A DNA stretch of 64,000 bases from Sporosarcina thermotolerans (lineage in GTDB: Bacteria; Bacillota; Bacilli; Bacillales_A; Planococcaceae), in contig NZ_CP125968.1 in NCBI RefSeq assembly GCF_030067815.1, positions 2,596,001 to 2,660,000 on the forward strand, read 5' to 3'. The notes beneath the pieces are model-generated. The model was not told where the DNA came from and ran no database searches. It saw nothing but the letters and a program-made list of their open reading frames with translations. Made by a program: the position numbers and the translations under genes. This document shows positions 50,242-59,469 of the stretch, one piece after another. Every line of letters starts with the position of its first letter. Position 1 is the stretch's first letter.

Positions 50242-51588
50242 TTATTCCATTACGGAGTATTTCTCAAGAAACTTTGTATCAAAGTCGCCGGATTTGAACA
50301 CTTCGTTGTTCATTAGGTTGTAATGGAACGGTACAGTAGTTTCCACGCCTTCAATAATGAATTCGTCAAGTGCACGTTTCATCCTTGCTACCGCTTCTTC
50401 ACGAGTATCGGCATGGACGATGAGTTTTGCGACCATTGAATCATAGAAAGGCGGGATTGAATATCCAGTATAAACCGCTGAGTCAACCCTTACTCCGTAT
50501 CCACCTGGAGGCATATACATTGTAACTTTACCTGGGGACGGCATGAAATTCTTCGATGGGTTTTCTGCATTTATACGGCATTCGATTGACCATCCATTGA
50601 TTTTAATATCTTTTTGACGGAAGGCTAACTTCTCACCCGCAGCAACTTTTAATTGCTGTTGGATTAAATCTATTCCAGTAATCATCTCTGTGACAGGATG
50701 TTCTACCTGGATACGTGTGTTCATTTCCATGAAATAGAACTTTTGATTAATATGATCGAATATGAATTCAACAGTTCCCGCTCCACGGTAATTAACTGCC
50801 TTAGCAGCCTTAACTGCCGCGTCACCCATCTGCTCCCTGATTTTAGGAGTTAATGCTGGGGATGGAGCTTCCTCTACAAGCTTCTGCATTCGTCGTTGGA
50901 TTGAGCAATCACGTTCACCTAAATGAATGGTATTGCCATACTTATCCGCAAGAACTTGTACTTCTACGTGGCGGAAAACCTCTATATATTTTTCAAGATA
51001 TACTCCTGGATTACCGAATGCAGCAGCAGCTTCTTTTTGGGTGATCTTGATGCCTTTAACTAACTCATCTTCATCCCTTGCAACACGGATCCCTTTTCCA
51101 CCACCACCTGCAGTTGCTTTAATGATGACTGGGAAACCGATTTCTTTAGCTACTTTAAGCCCTTCGATTTCATCTTCAACAAGGCCGTCGGATCCTGGTA
51201 CAATCGGAACTCCGGCTTGTTTCATCGTTTCTCTCGCGACATCTTTCGTTCCCATTTTCGAAATTGCATCCGAGGTTGGGCCAATGAATTCGATATTCAC
51301 TTCTTCGCATAGTTCAGCGAAACTTGCATTTTCTGCGAGGAAACCATAACCCGGATGAATTCCATCACAGCCAGTCAATTTGGCTACGCTAATAATATTG
51401 GAAAAGTTCAAGTAGCTGTCTTTAGAAAGTTTCGGACCAATGCAATATGCTTCGTCTGCAAGCTCAACGTGTAGAGCTTCTCGGTCAGCTTCTGAATAGA
51501 CTGCCACAGTTTTAATATCCATCTCTTTGCATGCGCGGATAATTCTTACTGCAATTTCCCCGCGGTTAGCTATCAATACTTTTTTCAT
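50242..51588 (-). CDS. accC: Acetyl-CoA carboxylase, biotin carboxylase subunit
   Basis: Carboxylates the biotin of AccB with ATP and bicarbonate. 448 residues: [23 protein letters not shown]-grasp loop [57 protein letters not shown] and [16 protein letters not shown]. It follows accB by 14 bases and shares its operon. Confidence 0.96.
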   Translation of the reverse strand: MKKVLIANRGEIAVRIIRACKEMDIKTVAVYSEADREALHVELADEAYCIGPKLSKDSYLNFSNIISVAKLTGCDGIHPGYGFLAENASFAELCEEVNIEFIGPTSDAISKMGTKDVARETMKQAGVPIVPGSDGLVEDEIEGLKVAKEIGFPVIIKATAGGGGKGIRVARDEDELVKGIKITQKEAAAAFGNPGVYLEKYIEVFRHVEVQVLADKYGNTIHLGERDCSIQRRMQKLVEEAPSPALTPKIREQMGDAAVKAAKAVNYRGAGTVEFIFDHINQKFYFMEMNTRIQVEHPVTEMITGIDLIQQQLKVAAGEKLAFRQKDIKINGWSIECRINAENPSKNFMPSPGKVTMYMPPGGYGVRVDSAVYTGYSIPPFYDSMVAKLIVHADTREEAVARMKRALDEFIIEGVETTVPFHYNLMNNEVFKSGDFDTKFLEKYSVME

Positions 51589-51602
51589 TTCTGTAACCCC
51601 CC

Positions 51603-52115
51603 TCAGTTTTGTTTGACGAGGAAGAGAGGTTGTCCGTATTCAACCAATTGACCGTCTTCCACAAGAATCTCCACGATTTCTCCGGACACTTCAGCTTCGA
51701 TTTCATTGAAGAGCTTCATCGCTTCTACGATACAAACGATTTTCTCTGGGCTGACGGAGTCCCCTTTTTTAACATATGAAGGTGTATCCGGTGATGAAGA
51801 CTGGTAGAATGTGCCGACCATCGGAGATGTGATTTTGTGTAAAGAAGGATCAACTGCTGCGGCAGATGAGTTCGATATATTCTCGTTGTTTGTTGTTTCA
51901 ACTTTTTCTTGTTTAGGCTCATCTTGTTTAACTTCTTGCGTTGCCGGTGTTTCTTGTTTAACTGGTTCCGCATTTTTTTGTTCCGTTTGCACATGTGCAT
52001 TCGAATTACCTTTTTCCAATTTTATCTTCGTGCCTTCTGATTCAAATGTAAATTTCTCAATTGAGGATTGGTCGATTAATTTAATGATTTCTCGGATTTC
52101 TTGAATTTTCAACAT
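51603..52115 (-). CDS. accB: Acetyl-CoA carboxylase biotin carboxyl carrier protein
   Basis: 170 residues: a short helical N-terminus, a Pro/Gln/Thr/Glu-rich flexible linker (about 40-95) and a C-terminal biotinyl domain with the biotinylated Lys in [18 protein letters not shown] 52115 is preferred; AGGAG lies 8 bases upstream. First gene of the acc operon, behind spoIIIAH. Confidence 0.95.
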   Translation of the reverse strand: MLKIQEIREIIKLIDQSSIEKFTFESEGTKIKLEKGNSNAHVQTEQKNAEPVKQETPATQEVKQDEPKQEKVETTNNENISNSSAAAVDPSLHKITSPMVGTFYQSSSPDTPSYVKKGDSVSPEKIVCIVEAMKLFNEIEAEVSGEIVEILVEDGQLVEYGQPLFLVKQN

Positions 52116-52228
52116 TGACAATTCTCCTGACTCTAATTTTTTTCTATACTACATCTATTTTAGACGTTTTTCATACATATTGAAATAGATATAGTCGATT
52201 TACTTCGAAAAAGAGTCGGTTAATAAGA

Positions 52229-52256
52229 AAAAGACCTTTTAGGGCCTAGTCTTAGA
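52229..52256 (-). terminator. Terminator after spoIIIAH
   Basis: AAGAC..GGCC and GGTCTT form a short stem and are followed by T5 on the minus strand. It separates the sporulation operon from accB. Confidence 0.5.
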
Positions 52257-52257
52257 A

Positions 52258-52791
52258 TTATTCCATAAATTCAACCTGGACAGTACGTGCATTTTCCCAG
52301 CTCGTCATTACATATTGTGTGATTTCTGCCGCCATTTTAGATGAATGTCCATCTTCAGCAATGACAGTAACAGTTACTTTGCCCTTTTCCATTTTTACAA
52401 ATGCATCAGGAAAGCCAAGGTTTCTTATTTGAATCTCCATCATTTCTTCCGCAGATGTCTGTTTGTTGAGTTCATTTAATTCCTCATATGCCGCTATTTT
52501 ATCTTCTGCTGACAAAGCTGAATCTAACATTTTTGTCGTCAACAGGGCTTTCTCCGTGCTTCTTTCATTCATCAAATTCATTCTCATTTCCTCAAATTGC
52601 ATGGCGTCCGCATAGACAGGTTTTATTGCACTTTCGACATCCGGCTTAGAAACTGTAACTTTATCATTATCTCCAAAAATTGCCATTGCATCTAAATCCA
52701 TCGGTGCTTCCTTTTTCAAATAATAGATTGAGATCACCGCTACGAGACTTAGTAGAGTTAGGAACCAGACAGTTCGTTTATTCGCTTTCAA
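52258..52791 (-). CDS. spoIIIAH: Stage III sporulation protein AH
   Basis: 177 residues: an N-terminal membrane helix (about 8-24) and a C-terminal YscJ/FliF-like ring-forming domain (SAEEMMEIQIRNLGFPDAFV, VTVTVIAEDGHSSKMAAEI). It forms the mother-cell half of the channel that pairs with forespore SpoIIQ. It is shorter than the about 218 residues of Bacillus subtilis. Overlaps spoIIIAG by 14 bases. Confidence 0.92.
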   Translation of the reverse strand: MKANKRTVWFLTLLSLVAVISIYYLKKEAPMDLDAMAIFGDNDKVTVSKPDVESAIKPVYADAMQFEEMRMNLMNERSTEKALLTTKMLDSALSAEDKIAAYEELNELNKQTSAEEMMEIQIRNLGFPDAFVKMEKGKVTVTVIAEDGHSSKMAAEITQYVMTSWENARTVQVEFME

Positions 52792-53203
52792 TATATATCC
52801 CCCTTTTATTCATTTCCTCGACGACAATCCGATGTTCTGGCAATTGGAGAACCGCCGATAAGATTCGTTTGATTTTGTTTTTCGTCATGGGATTGTCCGC
52901 ACCTTCCGCAACGACGAGGATCCCTTGCAACGGGTTCTGTTTTTCAGACTTGGTGCCGGATACTGAAAAGTAATCTGTTAATGGGCTTGACTCATCTTTC
53001 GGTTCAGAATGTGTGTAGATGAACACTTCCCCAATTCCTTCAATTTTCATCAACGCTTGTTCAAGTGCAGAAACCTCTCGACTCTCCTCCCCTTTCTTAT
53101 TTCCCCCTCCCATCGAACCAATTGTAGAATTGATGAAAATTATGAGGATCGCGAGTAGCGTTCCGATGAAGAGCATATGAAGTTTTCGTTTTGGTTTTTG
53201 CAT
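52778..53203 (-). CDS. spoIIIAG: Stage III sporulation protein AG
   Basis: 141 residues: one membrane helix (about 8-27), a charged stretch, then a domain with LEQALMKIEGIGEVFIYTHS and GILVVAEGADNPMTKNKIKR, the ring-building motif of SpoIIIAG. It is clearly shorter than the about 229 residues of Bacillus subtilis, lacking much of the beta-insertion region. Mother-cell membrane, part of the feeding-channel complex. Confidence 0.9.
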   Translation of the reverse strand: MQKPKRKLHMLFIGTLLAILIIFINSTIGSMGGGNKKGEESREVSALEQALMKIEGIGEVFIYTHSEPKDESSPLTDYFSVSGTKSEKQNPLQGILVVAEGADNPMTKNKIKRILSAVLQLPEHRIVVEEMNKRGIYIESE

Positions 53204-53269
53204 ATAATCACCATTTCATTCTTCGAGCCGGATATGGTTCGTGTCATCTATGTTGCATGATATGCTTGT

Positions 53270-53437
53270 TCAGAAGAGGCTATGACCAAAAATTGTGGTG
53301 ATAGAATGAATGATCCAAATTCCTATAGCCATCTTCATTAAAGGTAGAAATTCATCTTCCAGCTCCCCGGGCAATATAAGTGACAAGACGGAAGATAAAA
53401 TGCAGAGTAATAGTAATCCGCTTAAAAACCCCTGCAA
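53270..53437 (-). CDS. spoIIIAF: Stage III sporulation protein AF, N-terminal part only
   Basis: A short frame of 55-60 residues between spoIIIAE and spoIIIAG: TTG (or ATG 53449) followed by QGFLSGLLLLCILSSVLSLI, PGELEDEFLPLMKMAIGIWI and IHSITTIFGHSLF, then TGA. Two membrane helices match the N-terminus of SpoIIIAF, but the about 140-residue soluble part found in Bacillus is missing; no frame in the remaining 66 bases before spoIIIAG can supply it. GAGGGG lies 4 bases before the TTG. Assigned by position and hydrophobic pattern. Confidence 0.6.
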   Translation of the reverse strand: MQGFLSGLLLLCILSSVLSLILPGELEDEFLPLMKMAIGIWIIHSITTIFGHSLF

Positions 53438-53450
53438 GCCACCCCTCATT

Positions 53451-54350
53451 TCATTTCACAACTGTTATTAATTTGACAAGGATGACTGTAAATAGCGCGG
53501 TATAGATGAACGCGAATGCGACCAAGAAAGAGACGGCGCAAAGTACAAACAATGTCTTGCCGATGTCATCGAGTATGCCTGTGATTTCTTCGTTCGCAAA
53601 TGGTTCAATGATTGCTGCCGTCCATCGATAAAGAAAGCCTGTCAGCAAGGTCTTTAGCGTCGGCAATAGGGCAACAGACCAGATTGTAATAATTAGCCAC
53701 GCCCCGATGAACACACTTGCTCCTGAGGAATAACGTCCGATAGCCCCCAAACTATCCGTCATGAACGAACCAATTAGTGGAATGTTTTGACGGATCAACT
53801 CCTTTATCGGTTCGCTTGTTACACCTGTCAATGCCCATGATATTGTTCCTCCTGCTGTGATGAAGATTGAATAAGCAGCAACCATTGCAGATACAAGGCT
53901 AATAAGGGATGTCCGTAACAAGTCGGCCATCTTCGTAAAAGGGATTGAAGGATTTAGTCTCGACAGGATGTCAAACAGCATCGTAGCGGACAATAATGGA
54001 ATCAGGATTTTATCTGCCAGTATGACTGCGCCATTCGCGAATAACAACATAGCTGGCTGGAAATTCAACATACTGAATGAACCTCCAGAAGCAATTATGC
54101 TTGCCGTCAATAATGGATAGATTGAGATGAACATGGATGCGATATTTTGTGTAATGGACCTTATCATTTGAAAATGCTCGAATGCCGGTTGAAGGACAAC
54201 TGTGAGCACAATGAAAAAAAGAAACATTCTCGTCCATTTACTGAACGAAGGAAATAGAAAATCCAATACTAATACCATAAAAGAGGAAATAATAACGACG
54301 ATAAAACTGGAAAGTACAGTTCCGATTACGGATTCAAGCATAGCTATCAT
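53451..54350 (-). CDS. spoIIIAE: Stage III sporulation protein AE, N-terminally shortened
   Basis: 299 residues with about seven membrane helices. ASIIASGGSFSMLNFQPAML, FMTDSLGAIGRYSSGASVFI and IIEPFANEEITGILDDIGKT fit the conserved membrane core of SpoIIIAE. Compared with the about 399 residues of Bacillus subtilis, the signal peptide and external N-terminal part (about 90-100 residues) are absent: only 15 bases separate the start from the spoIIIAD stop, and no other frame supplies them. Confidence 0.87.
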   Translation of the reverse strand: MIAMLESVIGTVLSSFIVVIISSFMVLVLDFLFPSFSKWTRMFLFFIVLTVVLQPAFEHFQMIRSITQNIASMFISIYPLLTASIIASGGSFSMLNFQPAMLLFANGAVILADKILIPLLSATMLFDILSRLNPSIPFTKMADLLRTSLISLVSAMVAAYSIFITAGGTISWALTGVTSEPIKELIRQNIPLIGSFMTDSLGAIGRYSSGASVFIGAWLIITIWSVALLPTLKTLLTGFLYRWTAAIIEPFANEEITGILDDIGKTLFVLCAVSFLVAFAFIYTALFTVILVKLITVVK

Positions 54351-54365
54351 GGATTCTTCATCCGA

Positions 54366-54743
54366 TCATTTAATAATAAATTTGGATAGTGATTCAATTA
54401 ACGCTGATAATTGTGGTAGCCAAAGTGATAAAATTACGATTTTGACAGCGAAATGAGCTACTTTTGCTATTGAGTCGTACCCTGCTTCTGATACATGTTT
54501 TACAATTATTTCCGAGAAGTAGAATAGAAGGACACTTCCGATCAGTAACTTCACAAATGGACCCGGTATTGGGGCGAATAGCTGCATAAAAGTTTTTCCG
54601 AAAGGTACGATGACTGTCATACCGACATACGACAGGAAGATGAAAAAAATGGCTGCGTAAATGATCGGTTGTAAACTTTTGGTGACAAATGACACGGTTA
54701 GTAGAAGGAGATAAATGACAATCAGTTGAAAGAGTGTAACCAT
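54366..54743 (-). CDS. spoIIIAD: Stage III sporulation protein AD
   Basis: About 125 residues, four membrane helices. The C-terminal half VKLLIGSVLLFYFSEIIVKH then VSEAGYDSIAKVAHFAVKIV aligns by eye with the conserved end of SpoIIIAD. ATG 54743 lies directly behind the spoIIIAC stop; an in-frame ATG at 54767 inside spoIIIAC is also possible. Part of the spoIIIAC-AH operon. Confidence 0.85.
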   Translation of the reverse strand: MVTLFQLIVIYLLLLTVSFVTKSLQPIIYAAIFFIFLSYVGMTVIVPFGKTFMQLFAPIPGPFVKLLIGSVLLFYFSEIIVKHVSEAGYDSIAKVAHFAVKIVILSLWLPQLSALIESLSKFIIK

Positions 54744-54745
54744 AT

Positions 54746-54949
54746 TTAGAATGCCAGAGAAAGCCATTGAAAGAACTCAGCGATTTCTAAGAAGAAAATT
54801 CTGAGGAAACGGATCATTTCAGCGGCAATGTAAATATAGGCTACGAAGAAAAGAAAGAATGAGAACTCCTTCTTACCGGTCTGTTCGAAGAAAACGTGTA
54901 AAAATCCAATGACCAATCCAATACCGGCTATTCTCAGTAAATCATTCAT
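54746..54949 (-). CDS. spoIIIAC: Stage III sporulation protein AC
   Basis: 67 residues, two membrane helices (about 4-22 and 30-48), with IAGIGLVIGFLHVFFEQTGK fitting SpoIIIAC. It is the first sporulation gene behind efp here: spoIIIAA (ATPase) and spoIIIAB, which precede it in Bacillus, are absent. A sigma-E-like promoter lies about 30 bases upstream. Confidence 0.88.
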   Translation of the reverse strand: MNDLLRIAGIGLVIGFLHVFFEQTGKKEFSFFLFFVAYIYIAAEMIRFLRIFFLEIAEFFQWLSLAF

Positions 54950-54976
54950 TCCAATTCGGGTTCCCCTTCATGTAAC

Positions 54977-55003
54977 AACTTATGAAAGGGCGTGGTGAAA
55001 TAT
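54977..55003 (-). promoter_or_regulatory. Sigma-E-like promoter in front of spoIIIAC
   Basis: ATATT and CATAAGTT are 14 bases apart on the minus strand, matching the sigma-E consensus (-35 ATATT, -10 CATACANT) with one or two mismatches. Located between the efp terminator and the spoIIIAC start, it would make spoIIIAC the first gene of the operon. Confidence 0.62.
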
Positions 55004-55017
55004 GATAAGCATAAACG

Positions 55018-55061
55018 CAAAAACACTTCGCTTCCTAATTTAGGAAACGAAGTGTTTTTTA
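55018..55061 (-). terminator. Terminator after efp
   Basis: AAAACACTTCG and CGAAGTGTTTT pair around an inner TTTCCTAA / TTAGGAAG hairpin, followed by T5 on the minus strand and T6 on the plus strand. Confidence 0.85.
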
Positions 55062-55068
55062 AAATTAA

Positions 55069-55626
55069 TTATGCTCTTGATACGTATTCACTTTCTTCTG
55101 TGTTGATGATTAGTTTGTCACCAACGTTGACGAAGAATGGTACTTGTACGATGAGACCTGTTTCGAGTGTTGCAGGCTTGGAGCCGCCGCTTGCAGTGTC
55201 GCCTTTGATGCCCGGTTCAGTTTCAGTTACTTCAAGAGTTACTGTTGCAGGTAGTTCAACCCCAAGGATTTCATCTTTGTAGGAAATGATATGAACTTCC
55301 ATGTTTTCTCTTAAGAATTTCAATTCTTCTTCGATTTGTCCTGAAGGCAATTCGATTTGCTCATATGATTCATTATCCATGAAAACATGGTCGTCACCGT
55401 TTGCATATAAGTATTGCATGCGACGGTTGTCGATTTGTGCCTTTGCCACTTTTTCACCCGCACGGAATGTCTTTTCATTCACGTTTCCGGAACGCAGGTT
55501 ACGTAGTTTTGAACGGACAAATGCAGCACCTTTTCCTGGCTTAACGTGTTGGAAATCAATGACGCGCCAAATATCCCCGTCCACTTCGATGGTAAGACCT
55601 GTTTTAAATTCGTTTACTGAAATCAT
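55069..55626 (-). CDS. efp: Translation elongation factor P
   Basis: 185 residues, three beta-barrel domains: [20 protein letters not shown] includes the loop with the modifiable Lys, [20 protein letters not shown] and the C-terminal [21 protein letters not shown] relieves ribosome stalling at proline runs. GGAGGAAACAG precedes ATG 55626, 22 bases after the peptidase gene. Confidence 0.96.
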   Translation of the reverse strand: MISVNEFKTGLTIEVDGDIWRVIDFQHVKPGKGAAFVRSKLRNLRSGNVNEKTFRAGEKVAKAQIDNRRMQYLYANGDDHVFMDNESYEQIELPSGQIEEELKFLRENMEVHIISYKDEILGVELPATVTLEVTETEPGIKGDTASGGSKPATLETGLIVQVPFFVNVGDKLIINTEESEYVSRA

Positions 55627-55648
55627 TCTGTTTCCTCCATTATGTTCG

Positions 55649-56707
55649 TTATAGGATGATTAATTCTTTTGGTGAATGTGTCAAACGGACATTTCCTTCT
55701 TCGGTGATAATTATATCATCCTCAATACGGACACCGCCAATTCCTGGTAGGTAAATCCCTGGCTCAACAGTTACTGCCATATTCGGAACAAGAACAGTTT
55801 CCGATCTGAATGATAATCCTGGTCCTTCATGGACCTCTAAACCAATACCATGTCCAGTCGAATGTCCGAATGCATCGCCATAACCTTTTGACTTGATGTA
55901 GTCTCGCGCCACTGCATCAGCTTCTATACCAGTCATACCCGGTTTGATCTGTTCTAAAGCCATTTGTTGTGCGGCACGTGTCACTTCGTAGATTTCTTTC
56001 ATTTTTTCAGACGGTTCTCCAACTGCAACTGTTCGAGTAATGTCTGAAATATAACCGTTGTAAATAGCCCCAAAATCTAAAGTGACCATGTCACCAGACT
56101 CAATGACTTTATCGGAAGCGACACCATGTGGTAAAGCTCCCCGCTCACCTGAAGCTACAATCGTATCGAAAGATGATGATGTAGCACCTTGTTTTCTCAT
56201 GAACATTTCAAGTTCGTTAGATACTTCAAGCTCTGTTACACCTGGTTTTATGAACGTGCAAATATGCGCAAATGCGTCATCTGCAATTTTCGCTGCTTGC
56301 TTGAGAATTTCAATTTCTTCTGTAGTTTTTACCATCCGAAGCTCTTCGATGATACCGGATACCGGTTTTAATTCCGCATCTACTTTTTCATTGTACGTGT
56401 CATACATACCAAATGTAAGATTATCTTTTTCAAATCCAAGCGTGTTAACATTCATTTCTTTAACTTGCACAGCAACCTCTTCAATGAGTGTCTTTTCGTG
56501 TTTCAGGATACGGAACCCTTGCACCTGCTTAGCCGCCTGTTCTGTATACCGGAAATCCGTGATAAATACAGCGTCTTCAGCAGATATGACAGCCACCCCA
56601 GCACTGCCTGTAAATCCGGTAATATAACGTCGGTTATAAGGATTTGTTACCAATAATGCATCGATTCCACTTTTCTTCAGTGATTCACGTAATTTTGACA
56701 GTTTCAT
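55649..56707 (-). CDS. Xaa-Pro peptidase, M24 family (YqhT)
   Basis: 352 residues: N-terminal creatinase-like domain ([20 protein letters not shown]) and C-terminal pita-bread metallopeptidase with [19 protein letters not shown] (two metal Asp), [20 protein letters not shown] (His), [11 protein letters not shown] and GGVRIEDDI (two Glu). Removes N-terminal residues before proline. It overlaps the aroQ stop by 4 bases and precedes efp, as in Bacillus. Confidence 0.92.
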   Translation of the reverse strand: MKLSKLRESLKKSGIDALLVTNPYNRRYITGFTGSAGVAVISAEDAVFITDFRYTEQAAKQVQGFRILKHEKTLIEEVAVQVKEMNVNTLGFEKDNLTFGMYDTYNEKVDAELKPVSGIIEELRMVKTTEEIEILKQAAKIADDAFAHICTFIKPGVTELEVSNELEMFMRKQGATSSSFDTIVASGERGALPHGVASDKVIESGDMVTLDFGAIYNGYISDITRTVAVGEPSEKMKEIYEVTRAAQQMALEQIKPGMTGIEADAVARDYIKSKGYGDAFGHSTGHGIGLEVHEGPGLSFRSETVLVPNMAVTVEPGIYLPGIGGVRIEDDIIITEEGNVRLTHSPKELIIL

Positions 56708-57150
56708 AGCTTTACCCCTTTTCTACGGAGAAGGAAAGCTTGGAGTGCAAGCTCATAACCGCTTGTGCCAAAACCGGATAACTGTCCGATACACACTGGA
56801 GCGATTAAAGAAGTATGTCTGAATGGCTCCCGACTATGTATATTTGAAATATGGATTTCGATAACCGGAATATCCACCGAAGCAATAGCATCCCTTATTG
56901 CAATGCTTGTATGTGTGTAAGCACCTGGATTAAAAATAATTCCGTCGTAACCGAAGTCATATGCCTCATGGATTTTATCAATTAAGGCGCCTTCGCTGTT
57001 AGATTGATAAAAGAAAAGTTCAACGAAGCTCTCTGAAGCAATTGTTTGCAGTTTTTGTTCGACATCCGCCAACGTCTCTGCTCCATAAATATCCGGTTCC
57101 CTTTTTCCAAGCCTATTCAAGTTCGGTCCATTCAGAACTAGCAGTTTCAC
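56704..57150 (-). CDS. aroQ: 3-dehydroquinate dehydratase, type II
   Basis: 148 residues; shikimate pathway enzyme (third step). LNGPNLNRLGKREPDIYG with the catalytic Tyr, FYQSNSEGALIDKIHEA, FNPGAYTHTSIAIRDAI and VIEIHISNIHSREPFRHTS are all intact. GTG start at 57150 behind GAGAGGAATGG. Confidence 0.95.
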   Translation of the reverse strand: MKLLVLNGPNLNRLGKREPDIYGAETLADVEQKLQTIASESFVELFFYQSNSEGALIDKIHEAYDFGYDGIIFNPGAYTHTSIAIRDAIASVDIPVIEIHISNIHSREPFRHTSLIAPVCIGQLSGFGTSGYELALQAFLLRRKGVKL

Positions 57151-57218
57151 CGCCGCACCATTCCTCTCACCATTTTCTTTCCCATTTTATCACATCGCTA
57201 CATTGTCGCAACCTATTT

Positions 57219-57638
57219 TTAGTCGTTATTTGAAGATTTCACCTCGTAAACGGCCGTACCTGTTACGAATCTGCTGACAACCGCAATAATTGAAAGGAAT
57301 GGAATTGAAATCGACTTGACACCTTCCGATAGAGATGTTGGTGAGAAAATGACCCACTCGAGGGCTACTGCGCAAATCACACTTATAACTATAGCTGTAA
57401 TGGCTGGCGAAATGCTGACTGTTAATTTTGAAACCAAATAAAAAATACCGAAAGCGATTAGTAGAATAACAAATAATAGTGCCCATTTCGGCGCTTCATG
57501 TTTGGAACCAAAAATTAACCATTTTTCCGCCCAACCAACAGGTGACCATTTTATGAAATTGAAAAAATGCAATGATTTTAAAGAGATTAATGTAAATAAA
57601 GCTGCAAATAAAGTTGTCCATACCATAGTTCTGCTCAT
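57219..57638 (-). CDS. yqhR: YqhR-family membrane protein
   Basis: 139 residues with four membrane helices (about 7-25, 50-68, 72-92, 105-125). Position between yqhQ and aroQ and the SPVGWAEKWLIFGSKHEAPK loop match YqhR of Bacillus, function unknown. GGAGGAATT precedes ATG 57638. Confidence 0.85.
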   Translation of the reverse strand: MSRTMVWTTLFAALFTLISLKSLHFFNFIKWSPVGWAEKWLIFGSKHEAPKWALLFVILLIAFGIFYLVSKLTVSISPAITAIVISVICAVALEWVIFSPTSLSEGVKSISIPFLSIIAVVSRFVTGTAVYEVKSSNND

Positions 57639-57850
57639 ATTTTGTAATTCCTCCTTAAAAGAAGTGTCGGGAAAGATTAGGTTTTTTAAACCTAAAAGGT
57701 GGTGTAATGATGCGATTTTTTGTACAATAATATGATAAGATAGTTGTTATCACAATAGCGGATAAGGCTTTCCGATTCGATTAAAATTTCAATCGCAATG
57801 ATTGCGGTACATGCGATTCTCATTTAAAAAAAGAAGGTGTTGGGTAAATT

Positions 57851-58830
57851 ATGACCAAAAAGCAACAGCCGCCTACATATGGTGGCCAAGCCCTTATAGA
57901 AGGTGTAATGTTTGGCAGCAAGAACCATACGGTGACAGCAATTAGACGTAAAGATGATTCACTGGATTACTTTTATGTTCCGAAAGAACAGAAGCCAATC
58001 TCTACGAAGCTTAAAAAAATACCTTTTATCAGAGGAATTGTAGCATTGGTCGAATCAGCAGGCATTGGATCCAGACACTTAACGTTCGCAAATGAACGGT
58101 ATGACGTGATGCCTGGAGAAGAGGTTGTGGAAGAACAGGAATCTTCAAAGTTGGCTATGGTTTTAGGTGTAGCGGCAGTGGGTGTTCTATCATTCTTGTT
58201 CGGAAAGTTCGCTTTTACTTTAGTTCCCGTGTTTTTGGCACAAATGTTAGATTTTATAGCTCCCGGTAAAACAGCACAGATTCTATTGGAAAGCTTCTTC
58301 AAGCTTGCGTTGTTATTGATATACATTTCTCTTATATCGATGACACCTCTTATCAAACGCGTGTTTCAATATCATGGTGCGGAGCATAAAGTAATCAATA
58401 CTTATGAAAACGGATTACCGTTGACTGTGGAAAATGTACAGTCGCAGTCACGCCTGCATTTCCGTTGCGAAGTAGCTTTTTATTATTCACCGTTATTGTC
58501 GGGATGTTCATCTATTTCCTTGTTCCAACAGATCCATTCTGGCTACGGATTGTCAATCGAATTTTATTAATCCCAGTCGTGATTGGTGTATCTTTCGAAG
58601 TGTTACAATTTACGAATAGCCTCCGGAATATTCCAGTACTGAAGTATTTGGGATACCCTGGTTTGTGGCTTCAGTTATTGACTACAAAAGAACCCGAGGA
58701 TAATCAAGTAGAAGTGGCAATCGCTTCTTTTAATAAGTTATTGGAAATTGAAGAGCAAGGAATTGAAAATGTCGAGATTTTAAAATCGACGGATGCAAAA
58801 GTGCAAAATTCTACAGTTCCGGTCAATTAA
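57851..58830 (+). CDS. yqhQ: DUF1385 family membrane protein YqhQ (one apparent indel)
   Basis: About 326 residues after repair. N-terminal GGQALIEGVMFGSKNHTVTA, the central FQYHGAEHKVINTYENGLPL and several membrane helices are the DUF1385 signature; the family is suspected to act in metal-dependent membrane chemistry, with unknown substrate. The frame breaks near 58468; one extra G gives FRCGSSFLLFTVIVGMFIYF and continues to 58830. Divergent from yqhR; the 210-base gap between them should hold both promoters. Confidence 0.87.
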
Positions 58831-58831
58831 T

Positions 58832-58869
58832 AAAAGGAAGTGTCCCGATAAATGGACACTTCCTTTTTA
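58832..58869 (+). terminator. Terminator after yqhQ
   Basis: AAAGGAAGTGTCC and GGACACTTCCTTT pair around CGATAAAT and are followed by T5. Confidence 0.88.
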
Positions 58870-58977
58870 TATGAACAGATATGAATTACTGTGGTTGCTC
58901 TTCATTGCCTTTAAGATAATTGAAGTATAACCCGACTTACCAATTACTTCATTTTGTTTGTTTAAGTAAAGCGCCAT

Positions 58978-59371
58978 TTATTTATTTGGGATTGATAACA
59001 ATACAGAATCACCATTAAAACTTCCACTACAATCTCTGAGAATATATTGTTTTATATCTTTCTCTATTTCAATTGTTAACCCTTGGCAATCATATTCCTC
59101 AATAAATTCACCATCTACACTTTGTGAAACATTAATGCTCTTTCCGTCAAACGCCAATGTCTTGACGCCACGTTGTCCCTATACCATACTGAATATAGTT
59201 TATTTTTGCATCACTTTGATTTTCTACACTTTCAACAAATTTATCTAAACCCTCCAAGTTTTTAATGTCATTATGACTATTTACAACTTCCTCAATTTGA
59301 TTTGAAGAACCTTGGTTACATCCAAATAGCGCAAAACTAAGTACTGCTACTAAAATAAATAATCTTCTCAT
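58978..59371 (-). CDS. DUF4362-like lipoprotein (one apparent indel)
   Basis: About 131 residues in two frames. Signal peptide with lipobox (LFGC, Cys at about residue 18), then EEVVNSHNDIKNLEGLDKFV and SDAKINYIQYG, which fit the DUF4362 family of small Bacillales lipoproteins. Near 59178 the frame shifts; the second frame reads GVKTLAFDGKSINVSQSVDG and ends in SIPNK at 58978. Start ATG 59371 follows GGGGGG. Function unknown. Confidence 0.75.
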
Positions 59372-59469
59372 ACCATCCCCCCTCATTAGTTATTTGACGA
59401 TTCACTTTTCTGATATACTCGTTAGTTCAAGGGTCGATTTTCTTCAAATAGTACAGAAAGTGCAATGTT

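Noticed and set aside
57226..57486. Alternative frames within yqhR and other long antisense frames across the window
   Set aside because: They are shadows of conserved genes, without ribosome binding sites or domain content.
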